The notes under the pieces: generated by a model
What the model was told of the DNA's origin: nothing
Databases searched by the model: none
What the model saw: the letters and a program-made list of their open reading frames with translations, nothing else
Program-made: the position numbers and the translations under genes
Origin: Alphaproteobacteria bacterium
Lineage (GTDB): Bacteria; Pseudomonadota; Alphaproteobacteria; DSM-16000; Inquilinaceae
Direction: 5' to 3'
Length of the DNA stretch: 49,294 bases
NCBI GenBank assembly: GCA_028281925.1
Contig: JANQIX010000033.1
Location: 1 to 49,294, forward strand
Shown: positions 26,348-34,507 of the stretch, one piece after another
Layout of the letters: each line of letters starts with the position of its first letter
Position numbering within the stretch: position 1 is the first letter of the stretch

Positions 26348-27019
26348 ATGATCGACACCGCAACCTGCACGCTCGTCGCCGAAGATGGGCACGACTTCTC
26401 CGCCTATCGGGCCCTACCGGACGGCGAGGCAAAGGCGGCGCTGGTGCTGATCCAAGAGGTGTTCGGGGTCAATCACCATATCCGCGCGGTCGCCGACCAG
26501 TATGCCGAACGCGGATTCGCGGTGATCGCCCCTGCCCTGTTCGACCGGGCCGAACGCGGCGTGGAACTGGGGTATGGGGAAACCGACCTTGCCTTCGGTC
26601 GCGAGCTGCGCACGAAGATAGGCTGGAACGGCCCGGTCTGGGACGTGGCGGCGGCGATGGACTCCGTCCGAAACCACGGACGGGTCGCCGTGATGGGATA
26701 CTGCTGGGGCGGCTCCGTCGCATGGCTGGCGGCGACGCGTCTGCAGCCGGCCTGCGTGGTCTGCTATTACGGCGGCCAGATCATCGACTTCAAAGACGAA
26801 GCCCCACACTGCCCGGTGCTGATGCACTTTGGCGAGCATGACCCGATCATTACGTCGGATGCCGTCACGGCGATCAAGGCGGCCCAGCCCAGTGCTGAGA
26901 TTCACGTCTACGACGCAGGCCACGGCTTCAACTGCACCGAGCGCGCCGATTTCAGCCCCGACTCAGCAGAGTTGGCGCTGGAACGCACACTGGCGTTCTT
27001 CGATATCCACCTGCTCTGA
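26348..27019 (+). CDS. Dienelactone hydrolase family protein
   Basis: 223 aa alpha/beta hydrolase. The cysteine nucleophile elbow is GYCWGGSVAW, the acid lies in HFGEHDPIIT and the His in YDAGHGFNC; LIQEVFGVNHHIRAVAD carries the conserved Glu. This is the DLH triad pattern. Dienelactone hydrolases cleave the lactone of chlorocatechol pathways, but no aromatic genes are nearby, and many such proteins have unknown substrates. Not obviously part of the ychF operon, since an 82-bp gap separates them. Confidence 0.92.
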   Translation: MIDTATCTLVAEDGHDFSAYRALPDGEAKAALVLIQEVFGVNHHIRAVADQYAERGFAVIAPALFDRAERGVELGYGETDLAFGRELRTKIGWNGPVWDVAAAMDSVRNHGRVAVMGYCWGGSVAWLAATRLQPACVVCYYGGQIIDFKDEAPHCPVLMHFGEHDPIITSDAVTAIKAAQPSAEIHVYDAGHGFNCTERADFSPDSAELALERTLAFFDIHLL

Positions 27020-27039
27020 AGTGCGGGATCCGGCCGGAC

Positions 27040-27624
27040 TTACGGTTCGCGCGCGGCTTCGGCCGGCCAGATGATCTCCAATGCGTCGCCGCTGCTGTCG
27101 GCCGCGACCTGAAGCTGGTCGCTGAACCCGGCCGCATCAACGGCCTGACGCAACGCGACCAGTTGTTCTTCCGTAGACGGTATCGCAGGCGCCTCCGCGG
27201 CGGCCGGCTCGTCGCCGGCATCTGCCTCCAATGGCGTCGGCTCGGCCGGACCTGGGATCGAAAGGTCAAGCAGCCGGCGGAGCGCCTGCGGACCGGCAGC
27301 TACCTCAGCCTCGCTCAGGAGTGCGGCCTCGGCTTCCGGTTCTGCGTCGTCATCGGCCGAATGGGCCGGACCGATCGTATCAAGACGCTGGACAGTCGGG
27401 ACACCGATGCAGTCGAGCAGCACGCGCGCTTGGCATTCGTCTGCGTCCAGGGATCCGGGTGTCAGCTGCTCAACGCGCTGGATGCCCGTGCCCTCGACCG
27501 CGTGGGCGAGGTCCGCAGCGTACTCGCCGCTCCCACCCGGCTCCGCCGACGCACGGCTAGCCCCGGTCGCAAGGCCGAGAGCGATCAGAACGGTGATTTC
27601 GGTGACATAGCGGCGCCGTCTCAT
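27040..27624 (-). CDS. Exported acidic protein of unknown function
   Basis: 194 aa. A signal peptide is visible (MRRRRYVTEITVLIALGLAT, cleavage after ASA near residue 27). The mature protein is Ala/Glu/Pro-rich with a possible disulfide pair (DECQARVLLDC) and an acidic, Pro-rich middle (about 85-150), followed by an ordered tail. I recognise no family. It is convergent with the DLH gene and divergent from the FliL-like gene. Confidence 0.7.
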   Translation of the reverse strand: MRRRRYVTEITVLIALGLATGASRASAEPGGSGEYAADLAHAVEGTGIQRVEQLTPGSLDADECQARVLLDCIGVPTVQRLDTIGPAHSADDDAEPEAEAALLSEAEVAAGPQALRRLLDLSIPGPAEPTPLEADAGDEPAAAEAPAIPSTEEQLVALRQAVDAAGFSDQLQVAADSSGDALEIIWPAEAAREP

Positions 27625-27670
27625 ATCCGTGTTAACCCGTTACTGCCAGCGGCACCTCTTCTGCAGGACG

Positions 27671-27692
27671 CCGCCGATCGCCTTATCGGCGG
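27671..27692. repeat. 8-bp hairpin between divergent genes
   Basis: CCGCCGAT-cgcctt-ATCGGCGG is a perfect inverted repeat in the 193-bp gap between two divergent genes, 46 bp from the minus-strand start. Operator or leader structure are both possible. Confidence 0.4.
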
Positions 27693-27817
27693 GACAGGGA
27701 CGCCGGCTTCGCCGACGTCACAGCGTTAACGATACGATAGGCAGTCCTTCGCTACGATTTCGTAAATAGTATTGACGGAAACGCCCGTTTCCCAAACCGC
27801 CTGCGGGACATCGAAGG

Positions 27818-28279
27818 ATGGCACAGCATAGACCTGGGCGTTGGAGCGGACTGTGGCGCTTCGGCATCGGCACCGTGATTGTCTGTGCCTTAGCATTCGC
27901 CCTGTCGCTCCCCCCGAAGCCGGCGGGTGCCGCCGCAGCGGCGGCCCCTTCGGAAGAGCCGGAAGACCTGATGTATGAGATACCGGTCATGGTCTTCTTC
28001 ATCGCGTCCGATACGGGCCCACAGCCGGTGCGCCTGACGATCGGGCTGACGCTCGAGCTTGAAGACGGCGCCGCCGGCGCCGAGGTGGAACAGTCGATGC
28101 CGCTCATCACCGACGGTATCCTGCAGCTCTTCGCCTACAAGACCTCCGCGCACCTCAATGGGGAACAGGCCGTCGAGCAGCTGCGTGCCGAAATTCTAGC
28201 TGTTGTGGCAGAGGCGGTAGGGCTCGGGCGCGTGCGCAATGTGCTGTTTCGCCAGATGCTCACCCGAGCAGCGTATTAG
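27818..28279 (+). CDS. FliL-like membrane-anchored protein
   Basis: 153 aa. One N-terminal membrane helix (about 12-32), an Ala/Pro linker, then a periplasmic domain whose pattern follows FliL: LTIGLTLELED, SMPLITDGILQLFAYKTSAHLNG, EQLRAEILAVVAEAVGLGRVRNVLFRQML. FliL assists the flagellar stator in the basal body. There are no flagellar genes in the window, so this may be a paralogue with another partner. The similarity is at pattern level and needs a profile search. Confidence 0.6.
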   Translation: MAQHRPGRWSGLWRFGIGTVIVCALAFALSLPPKPAGAAAAAAPSEEPEDLMYEIPVMVFFIASDTGPQPVRLTIGLTLELEDGAAGAEVEQSMPLITDGILQLFAYKTSAHLNGEQAVEQLRAEILAVVAEAVGLGRVRNVLFRQMLTRAAY

Positions 28280-28312
28280 TCTCTTCTCACCGCAGAGCCA
28301 GATCCGCCCCCC

Positions 28313-28360
28313 CCCTTTTCCGGCTGCCGCAATCGGGCGGCAAATGATCGCCGGAAAGGG
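28313..28360. terminator. Nested hairpin between convergent genes, after a C9 tract
   Basis: The outer stem pairs CCCTTTTCCGGC with GCCGGAAAGGG (one bulged T); within it TGCCGC-AATCGG-GCGGCA forms a second stem. Nine consecutive C (28307-28315) precede it on the plus strand. It lies between two convergent genes and probably ends transcription from one or both sides. Confidence 0.5.
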
Positions 28361-28401
28361 AAGGTGACTGGGGTCAGTGTCGGCGCGAGCGGCCCAAGGC
28401 C

Positions 28402-28845
28402 CTAATAGCGCACACGCAGCTCTGTTGTGACGCCATCCTGGACAACGGCGATTGCCGCCTCTTCGAATTTCGGGGGCCCGAACACGACGGGAGCGTCGTT
28501 GGAGAAGCCGTAGCCCTCCTCCGGCAGACCGATGAACGTGGTGTCGAACTCTCCGTCCCCGTCTTCGTCGTGATGGATGGCGATGGCATAGACGCCAGGC
28601 GCCAGATCGTCGAACGTGGCAATCACGTCGCCCCGGCGTGCCTGCACGCTCTGGCCGGCGATCCGGTTGCCCTGCGGAAAGCTGCTCTCGTCACTGTAGA
28701 CGCCAATGCGCACAAGGCCGTTGTCGCTGCGAACGCCCTGAATGTGCACGGTGATCTGTCCCGCCTCAACGGCCGCCGGAACCAGCATGGCCAACGCCGC
28801 CATCGCCCCGACTGCCCCACGGCGCAAGAAGCCAATGTGTTTCAT
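28402..28845 (-). CDS. Exported DUF2141 domain protein
   Basis: 147 aa with signal peptide (cleavage after VEA near residue 28). The mature part is the beta-sandwich DUF2141: GQITVHIQGVRSDNGLVRIG, YAIAIHHDEDGDGEFDTTFIG and GYGFSNDAPVVFGPPKFEEA are the family's blocks, including the Asp-rich loop that probably binds calcium. Function is unknown. Stands alone; convergent with the FliL-like gene. The 240 bp upstream hold no supported gene. Confidence 0.9.
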   Translation of the reverse strand: MKHIGFLRRGAVGAMAALAMLVPAAVEAGQITVHIQGVRSDNGLVRIGVYSDESSFPQGNRIAGQSVQARRGDVIATFDDLAPGVYAIAIHHDEDGDGEFDTTFIGLPEEGYGFSNDAPVVFGPPKFEEAAIAVVQDGVTTELRVRY

Positions 28846-29085
28846 GACCGTCCCAATCCTTGTCTCATCCCACCAGCCGCTCGCCTCTGTCGCGCGAGCG
28901 CATTGTCTGCCTATTAGATATATAGCGGCCCGTTATAGGTTACAGTGAGCCGGATCACACTCCGGTGAGGTTTGGCGCAACCCAGCCATGCGTCTGCTGC
29001 GCAAGGACGCCAGCCAAGCCACCTCATCCACGTCGACGCCATCGGGAGTATAGAGTTAAGAACGTTACTTGATACTTTACATTAA

Positions 29086-29586
29086 CTAACGGCGCCGGCC
29101 GCCGCAATCCCGTTTGCGAGACCGCCGTGGCACAGGGTAGGCCGCAGGCTCCGGCCAGGGCACGATGTGGTGCTCCAGATCGGCCTCTTCGACCTCATCT
29201 TCCGACACAATGCGCTGACGCGCGGAAATGCCGGCGATATGCACCGTCTCCGGATCGCCGGATATCAGCGGATGCCACCAGGCGAGATCTTCGCCCGCGG
29301 CCCTCAGGCGATAGGCGCACGTGGACGGCAGCCAGTCGAGGCCCTCGATCGTTCCTGGTTTCAATACGACGCAGTCGGGCACGCGGATCTTGCGATTGGC
29401 GTAGTCTCCGCACCGGCAGGTATCGCGGTCGAGCAGACGGCAGGCGACGTCGGTGAAGTAGACCTGATCGGTGTCCTCGTCGCGCAGCTTGACGAGGCAG
29501 CACTTGCCGCATCCGTCGCACAGCGCCTCCCATTCCTCAACGGACAGCTCGTCAAGGGGCTTCTCCCAGAACGGCTTGTCCGTCAT
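29086..29586 (-). CDS. YcgN family cysteine-cluster protein (UPF0260)
   Basis: 166 aa from the ATG at 29586. The start [20 protein letters not shown] and the Cys cluster [14 protein letters not shown], with further Cys in [15 protein letters not shown] and [10 protein letters not shown], define UPF0260 (zinc/iron-binding, unknown function). The C-terminus is basic (about the last 18 residues). It starts 4 bp after the stop of the DUF488 gene, so the two are co-transcribed; the frame upstream of 29586 overlaps that gene. Confidence 0.93.
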   Translation of the reverse strand: MTDKPFWEKPLDELSVEEWEALCDGCGKCCLVKLRDEDTDQVYFTDVACRLLDRDTCRCGDYANRKIRVPDCVVLKPGTIEGLDWLPSTCAYRLRAAGEDLAWWHPLISGDPETVHIAGISARQRIVSEDEVEEADLEHHIVPWPEPAAYPVPRRSRKRDCGGRRR

Positions 29587-29590
29587 CGGC

Positions 29591-30094
29591 CTAGCCTTGG
29601 TCGAGCGGCAGGGCCGGCAGGCGAGGCCCATCATCGGCCGTCGCAGGGCCCATCTGCGGCGTCAGGTGGCGGATCTGGAACTGGTGCTGCCCGGCCAGAA
29701 GGTCGGCGACGATGGACCGGTGGCAGGTGCCGGGGTCACGCTCATAGCACAGCAGGCACACGGCCTCGGCCTCTGCCAGGGCGCCGAGCTCTACAAGAGC
29801 GGCGCGTGCCGGCTCCGTCGCCAGCTGATCGGCATAGATCCGGCGGAATTCCATCATCTGACCGGCACGGCCGGCATCACGACCGGCCTTGGGGTTGCCC
29901 AGCGGAACGAGGTGACGATATTGCAGCCCAGCCTGCTCTACCCGCCCGGCAAGCTGACGCTTCGAGAAGCCCCGGCGGCGCGACACGGGTACGGCACGGA
30001 TGTCGGCAAGCACGGTAACGCCCGCGGATACCAGGGCATCGACCAGGCGGTCCGCCGACGATTGTTCATAGCCGATAGTATAGAGGGTGGTCAT
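29591..30094 (-). CDS. DUF488 family protein
   Basis: 167 aa. DUF488 signatures: [18 protein letters not shown] at the N-terminus, [17 protein letters not shown], and near the end [20 protein letters not shown], with conserved Cys and His. The role is unknown; the pattern of Cys, Glu and His hints at a metal or redox function. First of a two-gene unit with the UPF0260 gene. Confidence 0.9.
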   Translation of the reverse strand: MTTLYTIGYEQSSADRLVDALVSAGVTVLADIRAVPVSRRRGFSKRQLAGRVEQAGLQYRHLVPLGNPKAGRDAGRAGQMMEFRRIYADQLATEPARAALVELGALAEAEAVCLLCYERDPGTCHRSIVADLLAGQHQFQIRHLTPQMGPATADDGPRLPALPLDQG

Positions 30095-30141
30095 GGCAAC
30101 CCATGCGATTATGCGTCACTCGGTTGCCGCCGGAAGGCCCG

Positions 30142-31086
30142 TCAGCTGATCGTCCCGCCGTCGGCATTGCTCTGAAGCTGGAGAGCCCGCTCTCGATACG
30201 CGATATAGGCTGCGGAGGCGAAGATCAACGTGCCGCCGCCCCAGGTGAAGGCGTCAGGCACCTCGCTGAACGCCCAATAGCCAATGATGGTGACCCACAC
30301 CAGCTTGCAGAAGTCGAACGGCATGACGACGTTCGTCTCGGCTTGACGCAGTGCTTGCGACATCAGCAGCTGCCCGCTGCCGCCGGCCAGCCCGATCCCG
30401 ACCAACCAAGGGAGTTCCGCAAGCTCCGGTGTGCGCCAGACGAACAATGCCGCCACCAGCGACAGTGGTGTCATGAAGAGCTGCATGTAGGTCGTGATCG
30501 TGACGCTGCTGTCGGTGCGGCCCAGCTCTTTGATGATCAAGAGGACAACGGCCCAGGCCAGCGATGCGCTGACGGCCAGCGTCGGACCAAGCCCGATATC
30601 CTGGAAGCCCGGACGGAGCACGACCAGCGTGCCGGCGAAGCCGATCGCGATGGCCGACCATCGCCTTACACCCACACGCTCACCGAAAACGATGATCGCC
30701 AGCACGGTGGCAAAGATAGGCGCGGTAAAGGCCAGCGCGGTGGCATCGGTCAGCGGCGTCATGCTTAAGGCCGTGAAGAATGCCAGCATGGCGAACGTGT
30801 TGACCCCGGCGCGCAGTCCATGCAGCCCCAGGCGCTGCGTCCTCAGCGGCGCCAGCCCGCCACGTATGAACCACGGCAACACGACCAGAAGGCCGAAGAG
30901 ATTGCGGAAGAAGGCGATCTCAAACGGATGCAGTGTGGCCGACACATGGCGAATGCTGGCATGCATGACAGCAAAGCACAGCGTGGACAGCACCATGAGC
31001 GCTATGCCGCGTAGGTTGCCGGCAGAACCCTGAAGCGACCGCTGCCTGCTGTTCGCGGCTGCGTGATCCGGCTCAGACGTCGGCAC
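30142..31086 (-). CDS. EamA/DMT family transporter
   Basis: 314 aa with ten hydrophobic segments in two EamA repeats; the first contains HASIRHVSATLHPFEIAFFRN, a typical EamA start of helix 2, and the second ends in VPDAFTWGGGTLIFASAAY. Similar proteins are annotated as S-adenosylmethionine or riboflavin exporters, but substrate cannot be deduced. The start overlaps the end of the ChaC-like gene by 14 bp, suggesting co-transcription. Confidence 0.9.
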   Translation of the reverse strand: MPTSEPDHAAANSRQRSLQGSAGNLRGIALMVLSTLCFAVMHASIRHVSATLHPFEIAFFRNLFGLLVVLPWFIRGGLAPLRTQRLGLHGLRAGVNTFAMLAFFTALSMTPLTDATALAFTAPIFATVLAIIVFGERVGVRRWSAIAIGFAGTLVVLRPGFQDIGLGPTLAVSASLAWAVVLLIIKELGRTDSSVTITTYMQLFMTPLSLVAALFVWRTPELAELPWLVGIGLAGGSGQLLMSQALRQAETNVVMPFDFCKLVWVTIIGYWAFSEVPDAFTWGGGTLIFASAAYIAYRERALQLQSNADGGTIS

Positions 31087-31816
31087 GGTCCAACCGCCGC
31101 GCCACCTTCTCTGCCAGCCGCCTCAGCCGCCGGTCCGGCACGCCGATATCCTCAAGGTGCCGCACGGTGTTGAAGAGATAGTCCGCACAGGCGCCAAGCT
31201 GTCCGGTGGCGGTCGCCAGCACCTCTACCATCTGCGCCTCGGCCAGGCGGCCGGCATATCGCGGGTGAGCGTGGTTGATCACGAAGGCGATCGCCCGCAG
31301 GCGCTCGCCGCCAGCATCGACGTTCACCCAGCGCGGTCGATACGCGCCCGTCACCATTTCCCGGCGCCACACGATCGACAGCTCGTGGTCCATGTCCTCC
31401 GGCGCCGGCCGCAAGACGACGCCCCGGCAGCTGCCGCCCGGCTCCAGACCCAGAGTGAGGCCTGGCTGCTCAGGGCTGCCGCGGCCGAGATGCGTCCACA
31501 GGCAAAAGCGCCGGTGATATCCGTGGATGGTGCCGATCCGGCTCTCCACGTAATGGAATGCCGGGTTCCAGATCAGAGACCCATAGCCGAAGACCCAGGG
31601 AACAGCCGCTGGGGCTTCCGCCAAAAGACTCCGTCGCGAAGCCTGCAGAGCGTCCTCGCTCAGAAGCTCGGTGGCCGAACCGCCATCGGCCACCATTCGC
31701 TGAATGGCTCCGTCGCGAATCATCTCGCGGGTCAGCGCAGGCCGCGCCGGAGCGGGGGCGAGCCGACCCGCCGCGCCGCGCGACGCCGCGCGCCCGGAGC
31801 CGATCTTGGATGTCAC
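31073..31816 (-). CDS. chaC: Gamma-glutamylcyclotransferase, ChaC family
   Basis: 247 aa. The glycine-rich signature WVFGYGSLIWNPAFHY (about 73-88) is the substrate-binding loop; RRFCLWTHLGRGSPEQPGL and the DAGGERLRAIAFVINHAHPRY region match ChaC proteins. These enzymes break down glutathione to Cys-Gly and 5-oxoproline in the cytoplasm. The N-terminal 60 residues are basic and Ala-rich, longer than usual, so the true start could be internal (the Met of REMIRDG near residue 32). Overlaps the EamA gene. Confidence 0.92.
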   Translation of the reverse strand: MTSKIGSGRAASRGAAGRLAPAPARPALTREMIRDGAIQRMVADGGSATELLSEDALQASRRSLLAEAPAAVPWVFGYGSLIWNPAFHYVESRIGTIHGYHRRFCLWTHLGRGSPEQPGLTLGLEPGGSCRGVVLRPAPEDMDHELSIVWRREMVTGAYRPRWVNVDAGGERLRAIAFVINHAHPRYAGRLAEAQMVEVLATATGQLGACADYLFNTVRHLEDIGVPDRRLRRLAEKVARRLDRADV

Positions 31817-31823
31817 GAGCGAA

Positions 31824-32834
31824 TCAGTCGGAGCGTTCGCGGTCGCCGCCCTGCGCGGCCATGCTCATGCGCTGAATGATGCGCTCGAACGGCCGGGATC
31901 GCGCCGTTTCGCCGCCAACCTGCACCTCGACACCCTCGGATGATCCTGAGTCGGCAGACGCGGGTGCATCCGGCGGGGGCGCACGCAACCCGTCGCGCTC
32001 CGCCGGCGACAAGCGCATCGTCTCATCGATCTGCAGAGGCTCGTCATCGTCGCTGCGCTGCGCGGTCAGCGGCGGCGGCTCTGTCGGTTCGGTTCCGGGC
32101 GGGGTCAGTTCTCCCGCTGCGGCCGCAGCGACATCTGCGGCCAGAGCCTCCAGTTCCGGAATCGGCGCTTCCTCGTCCGGTTTCTGCTCCGGGTCCTGCG
32201 GTACCGGTGGCGGTGTCTCATCCGCCTCCACCGCGGGAGGACCGGGCAGCGTGTCGTCCATCGGAACATCGAGCGGCGGCGGCGCCTCCGCCGTGGCGGC
32301 TACTTCCAGGTCGGGAACATCCGGCAGCGGGGGCACCGCTTCGCTTTCGGAAGATGCAGGCGCACTCTCCGGCAGAGTTACCGGCGGACTCTCCGGTTGC
32401 GTCGGCGGGAACAGCGAGTCGGACGCATCCGCATGGTCCAGATCGTCAAGACCGGCGTCCGGCGGCAGGATCTCTCTCGGCTCCGTCACATCGGGCGCCG
32501 GGGACATGGCCGGCTCCGCCCCGGCTCCACCGGCCAGCGAGTTCATGCGCGCGTAGAGGTCGCGCATGGTCCGGCCGATCTGCTCGCGCCCACCGCCCTC
32601 TACTGCCAGCAGCAGCGACAAGAGCATGCTGCGCAGCTCTTCGTTCTCATGGGTCAGCCGATCGAAGTCGGCCTGCCGCGATTCGAACTCGGCCTGCTGA
32701 TCGCGGATGCGCGCGTCCATCGTGTCGACCATCTCGGCCAGCCGCTCGCCGTATTCGCGGTTCTCTTCGCCAATCTTGCCGAAGAATTCCTCGGCCGCTT
32801 GGACGCGCTGGCGAAGCTCATCCATCGACGTCAT
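31824..32834 (-). CDS. Coiled-coil plus acidic, Pro-rich disordered protein
   Basis: 336 aa from the ATG at 32834, chosen because GGAGGAG precedes it at 9 bases. Residues 1-85 form a charged coiled coil (EENREYGERLAEMVDTMDAR...). Residues about 95-300 are acidic, Pro/Glu/Ala-rich and probably disordered. The last 30 residues are basic and look ordered (RSRPFERIIQRMSMAAQGG). I recognise no family. Such a layout suits a scaffold with a short binding motif at the end. It abuts chaC by 7 bp, and is divergent from the amidase gene. Confidence 0.75.
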   Translation of the reverse strand: MTSMDELRQRVQAAEEFFGKIGEENREYGERLAEMVDTMDARIRDQQAEFESRQADFDRLTHENEELRSMLLSLLLAVEGGGREQIGRTMRDLYARMNSLAGGAGAEPAMSPAPDVTEPREILPPDAGLDDLDHADASDSLFPPTQPESPPVTLPESAPASSESEAVPPLPDVPDLEVAATAEAPPPLDVPMDDTLPGPPAVEADETPPPVPQDPEQKPDEEAPIPELEALAADVAAAAAGELTPPGTEPTEPPPLTAQRSDDDEPLQIDETMRLSPAERDGLRAPPPDAPASADSGSSEGVEVQVGGETARSRPFERIIQRMSMAAQGGDRERSD

Positions 32835-32982
32835 CGCGCGCTTCTCCTCCGACGTCATTGGGCCGATCGGCCCGTTTCTCGACTGGATTTGCATGCTAGT
32901 AGAGAAGATGAACTGACGGAACCGAAAAGCCCCGCGGCTCAAGGCGCCGCGCGCCCCCCTGCTCACACGGGACCCGCCCAAG

Positions 32983-34386
32983 ATGACCCATCCGGCCGAT
33001 CTGTCCGCGACGGACCTGTTGCACCACTACCGGCGCCGCACGCTGTCGCCCCGTGAGGTCACGGAGGCCGTTATGAAGCGTGTCGCCGCCCTCGATGGGG
33101 CCGTCAACGCCTTCGTGCTGGTCGATGGCGACCGCGCTATGGACGCAGCGGCCGCCAGCGAGTCGCGCTGGATGAAGGGTGAGCCCGCCGGGCTGATCGA
33201 CGGCGTACCGACCACGATCAAGGACATCATGCTGACGGCCGGCTGGCCAACCCTGCGCGGCAGCCTGACCGTCGATCGCAACCAGGCCTGGGATGAGGAC
33301 GCGCCCGCCACCGCCCGGTTGCGGGAACACGGTGCCGTCCTGATCGGCAAGACGACGACGCCCGAATTCGGTTGGAAGGCCGTCACCGACAGCCCGCTGA
33401 CCGGCATCACCCGCAACCCCTGGAACACCGCGATGACGCCCGGCGGCAGTAGCGGGGGTGCTGCGGCCGCCGCTGCGCTGGGCATGGGTGCCCTGCACAC
33501 CGGCACCGACGGCGGTGGCTCGGTGCGCATTCCCGCGGCGTTCACCGGCATCTTCGGCCACAAGCCCAGCTTCGGCAAAGTCGCGGCCTACCCCGCGAGC
33601 CCAATGGGAACGCTGTCGCATGTGGGACCGATGACGCGGACGGTGGAAGACGCAGCACTGATGCTGACGGTGATGGCCGAACCCGATGCGCGCGACTGGC
33701 ACCTGATGCCCTATGAACGACAAGACTACCGGATCGGCCTGAACGACGGCGTACGCGGCCTCAAGATCGCCTACAGCGCCGATATGGGATACGTGGAAGT
33801 CGACCCCGCAATCTCAGCGCTGGTGGCAGACGCAGTTGGCGTGTTCGAGGCGCTCGGCGCCACCGTCGACCGTGTTGACCCCGGGTTCGACAGCCCGGCG
33901 GAGATCTTCCGGATGCTGTGGTTTGCCGGCGCAGCCCAGATCGGGCGCAGCCTGACCGACGATCAGAAGGCGCTGCTGGACCCCGGCCTAGCCCAGGTCA
34001 TGCGCGAAGGCGAGGCGCTGACGGTCGCCGACTATCTGACGGCGATGACGGACCGCAGCGCCCTGGGCACCCACATGAAGCAGTTCCACGAACGCTACGA
34101 CCTGCTGCTACTGCCCACCATGCCGATCCAGCCCTTCGCGGCCGCGCAAGAGGTTCCGGATCCGGCCCGCCAACGGCGGTGGTTCGAATGGGCAGCCTTC
34201 ATGTATCCGTTCAACCTGACCCAGCAGCCCGCCGCGACCGTCCCCTGCGGACTAACCGGTGATGGGCTGCCGGCGGGCCTGCAGATCGTCGGGCCGATGC
34301 ATCGCGACGACTTGGTGTTGCGCGCGTCGAAGGCCTTCGAGACCCTGCAGCCTTTCCGCATGCCGCCCGTGCCCAAGGGCGCATAG
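32983..34386 (+). CDS. Amidase signature family amidase
   Basis: 467 aa. The Ser-cisSer-Lys triad is visible: K80 in GVPTTIKDIM, cis-Ser S156 in TPGGSSGGAAA, nucleophile S180 in GTDGGGSVRIPAAF. The family hydrolyses a wide range of amides; GatA is one member, but no gatB/gatC neighbours are present, so this is a stand-alone amidase. It is followed by a D-aminoacylase and an M81 peptidase on the same strand, which suggests breakdown of N-acylated or D-amino-acid-containing compounds. Confidence 0.95.
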   Translation: MTHPADLSATDLLHHYRRRTLSPREVTEAVMKRVAALDGAVNAFVLVDGDRAMDAAAASESRWMKGEPAGLIDGVPTTIKDIMLTAGWPTLRGSLTVDRNQAWDEDAPATARLREHGAVLIGKTTTPEFGWKAVTDSPLTGITRNPWNTAMTPGGSSGGAAAAAALGMGALHTGTDGGGSVRIPAAFTGIFGHKPSFGKVAAYPASPMGTLSHVGPMTRTVEDAALMLTVMAEPDARDWHLMPYERQDYRIGLNDGVRGLKIAYSADMGYVEVDPAISALVADAVGVFEALGATVDRVDPGFDSPAEIFRMLWFAGAAQIGRSLTDDQKALLDPGLAQVMREGEALTVADYLTAMTDRSALGTHMKQFHERYDLLLLPTMPIQPFAAAQEVPDPARQRRWFEWAAFMYPFNLTQQPAATVPCGLTGDGLPAGLQIVGPMHRDDLVLRASKAFETLQPFRMPPVPKGA

Positions 34387-34507
34387 CGGCCGATCTGGCG
34401 CGGCCCACTTCCAATGGGCTCTGTACCGATGCTGGCCTGCCTTGATCCGCGATCCCAGCCCCCCGATAGTGCAGACGCCACCGTCATCGACAAGGCCCAC
34501 TTCCCCC

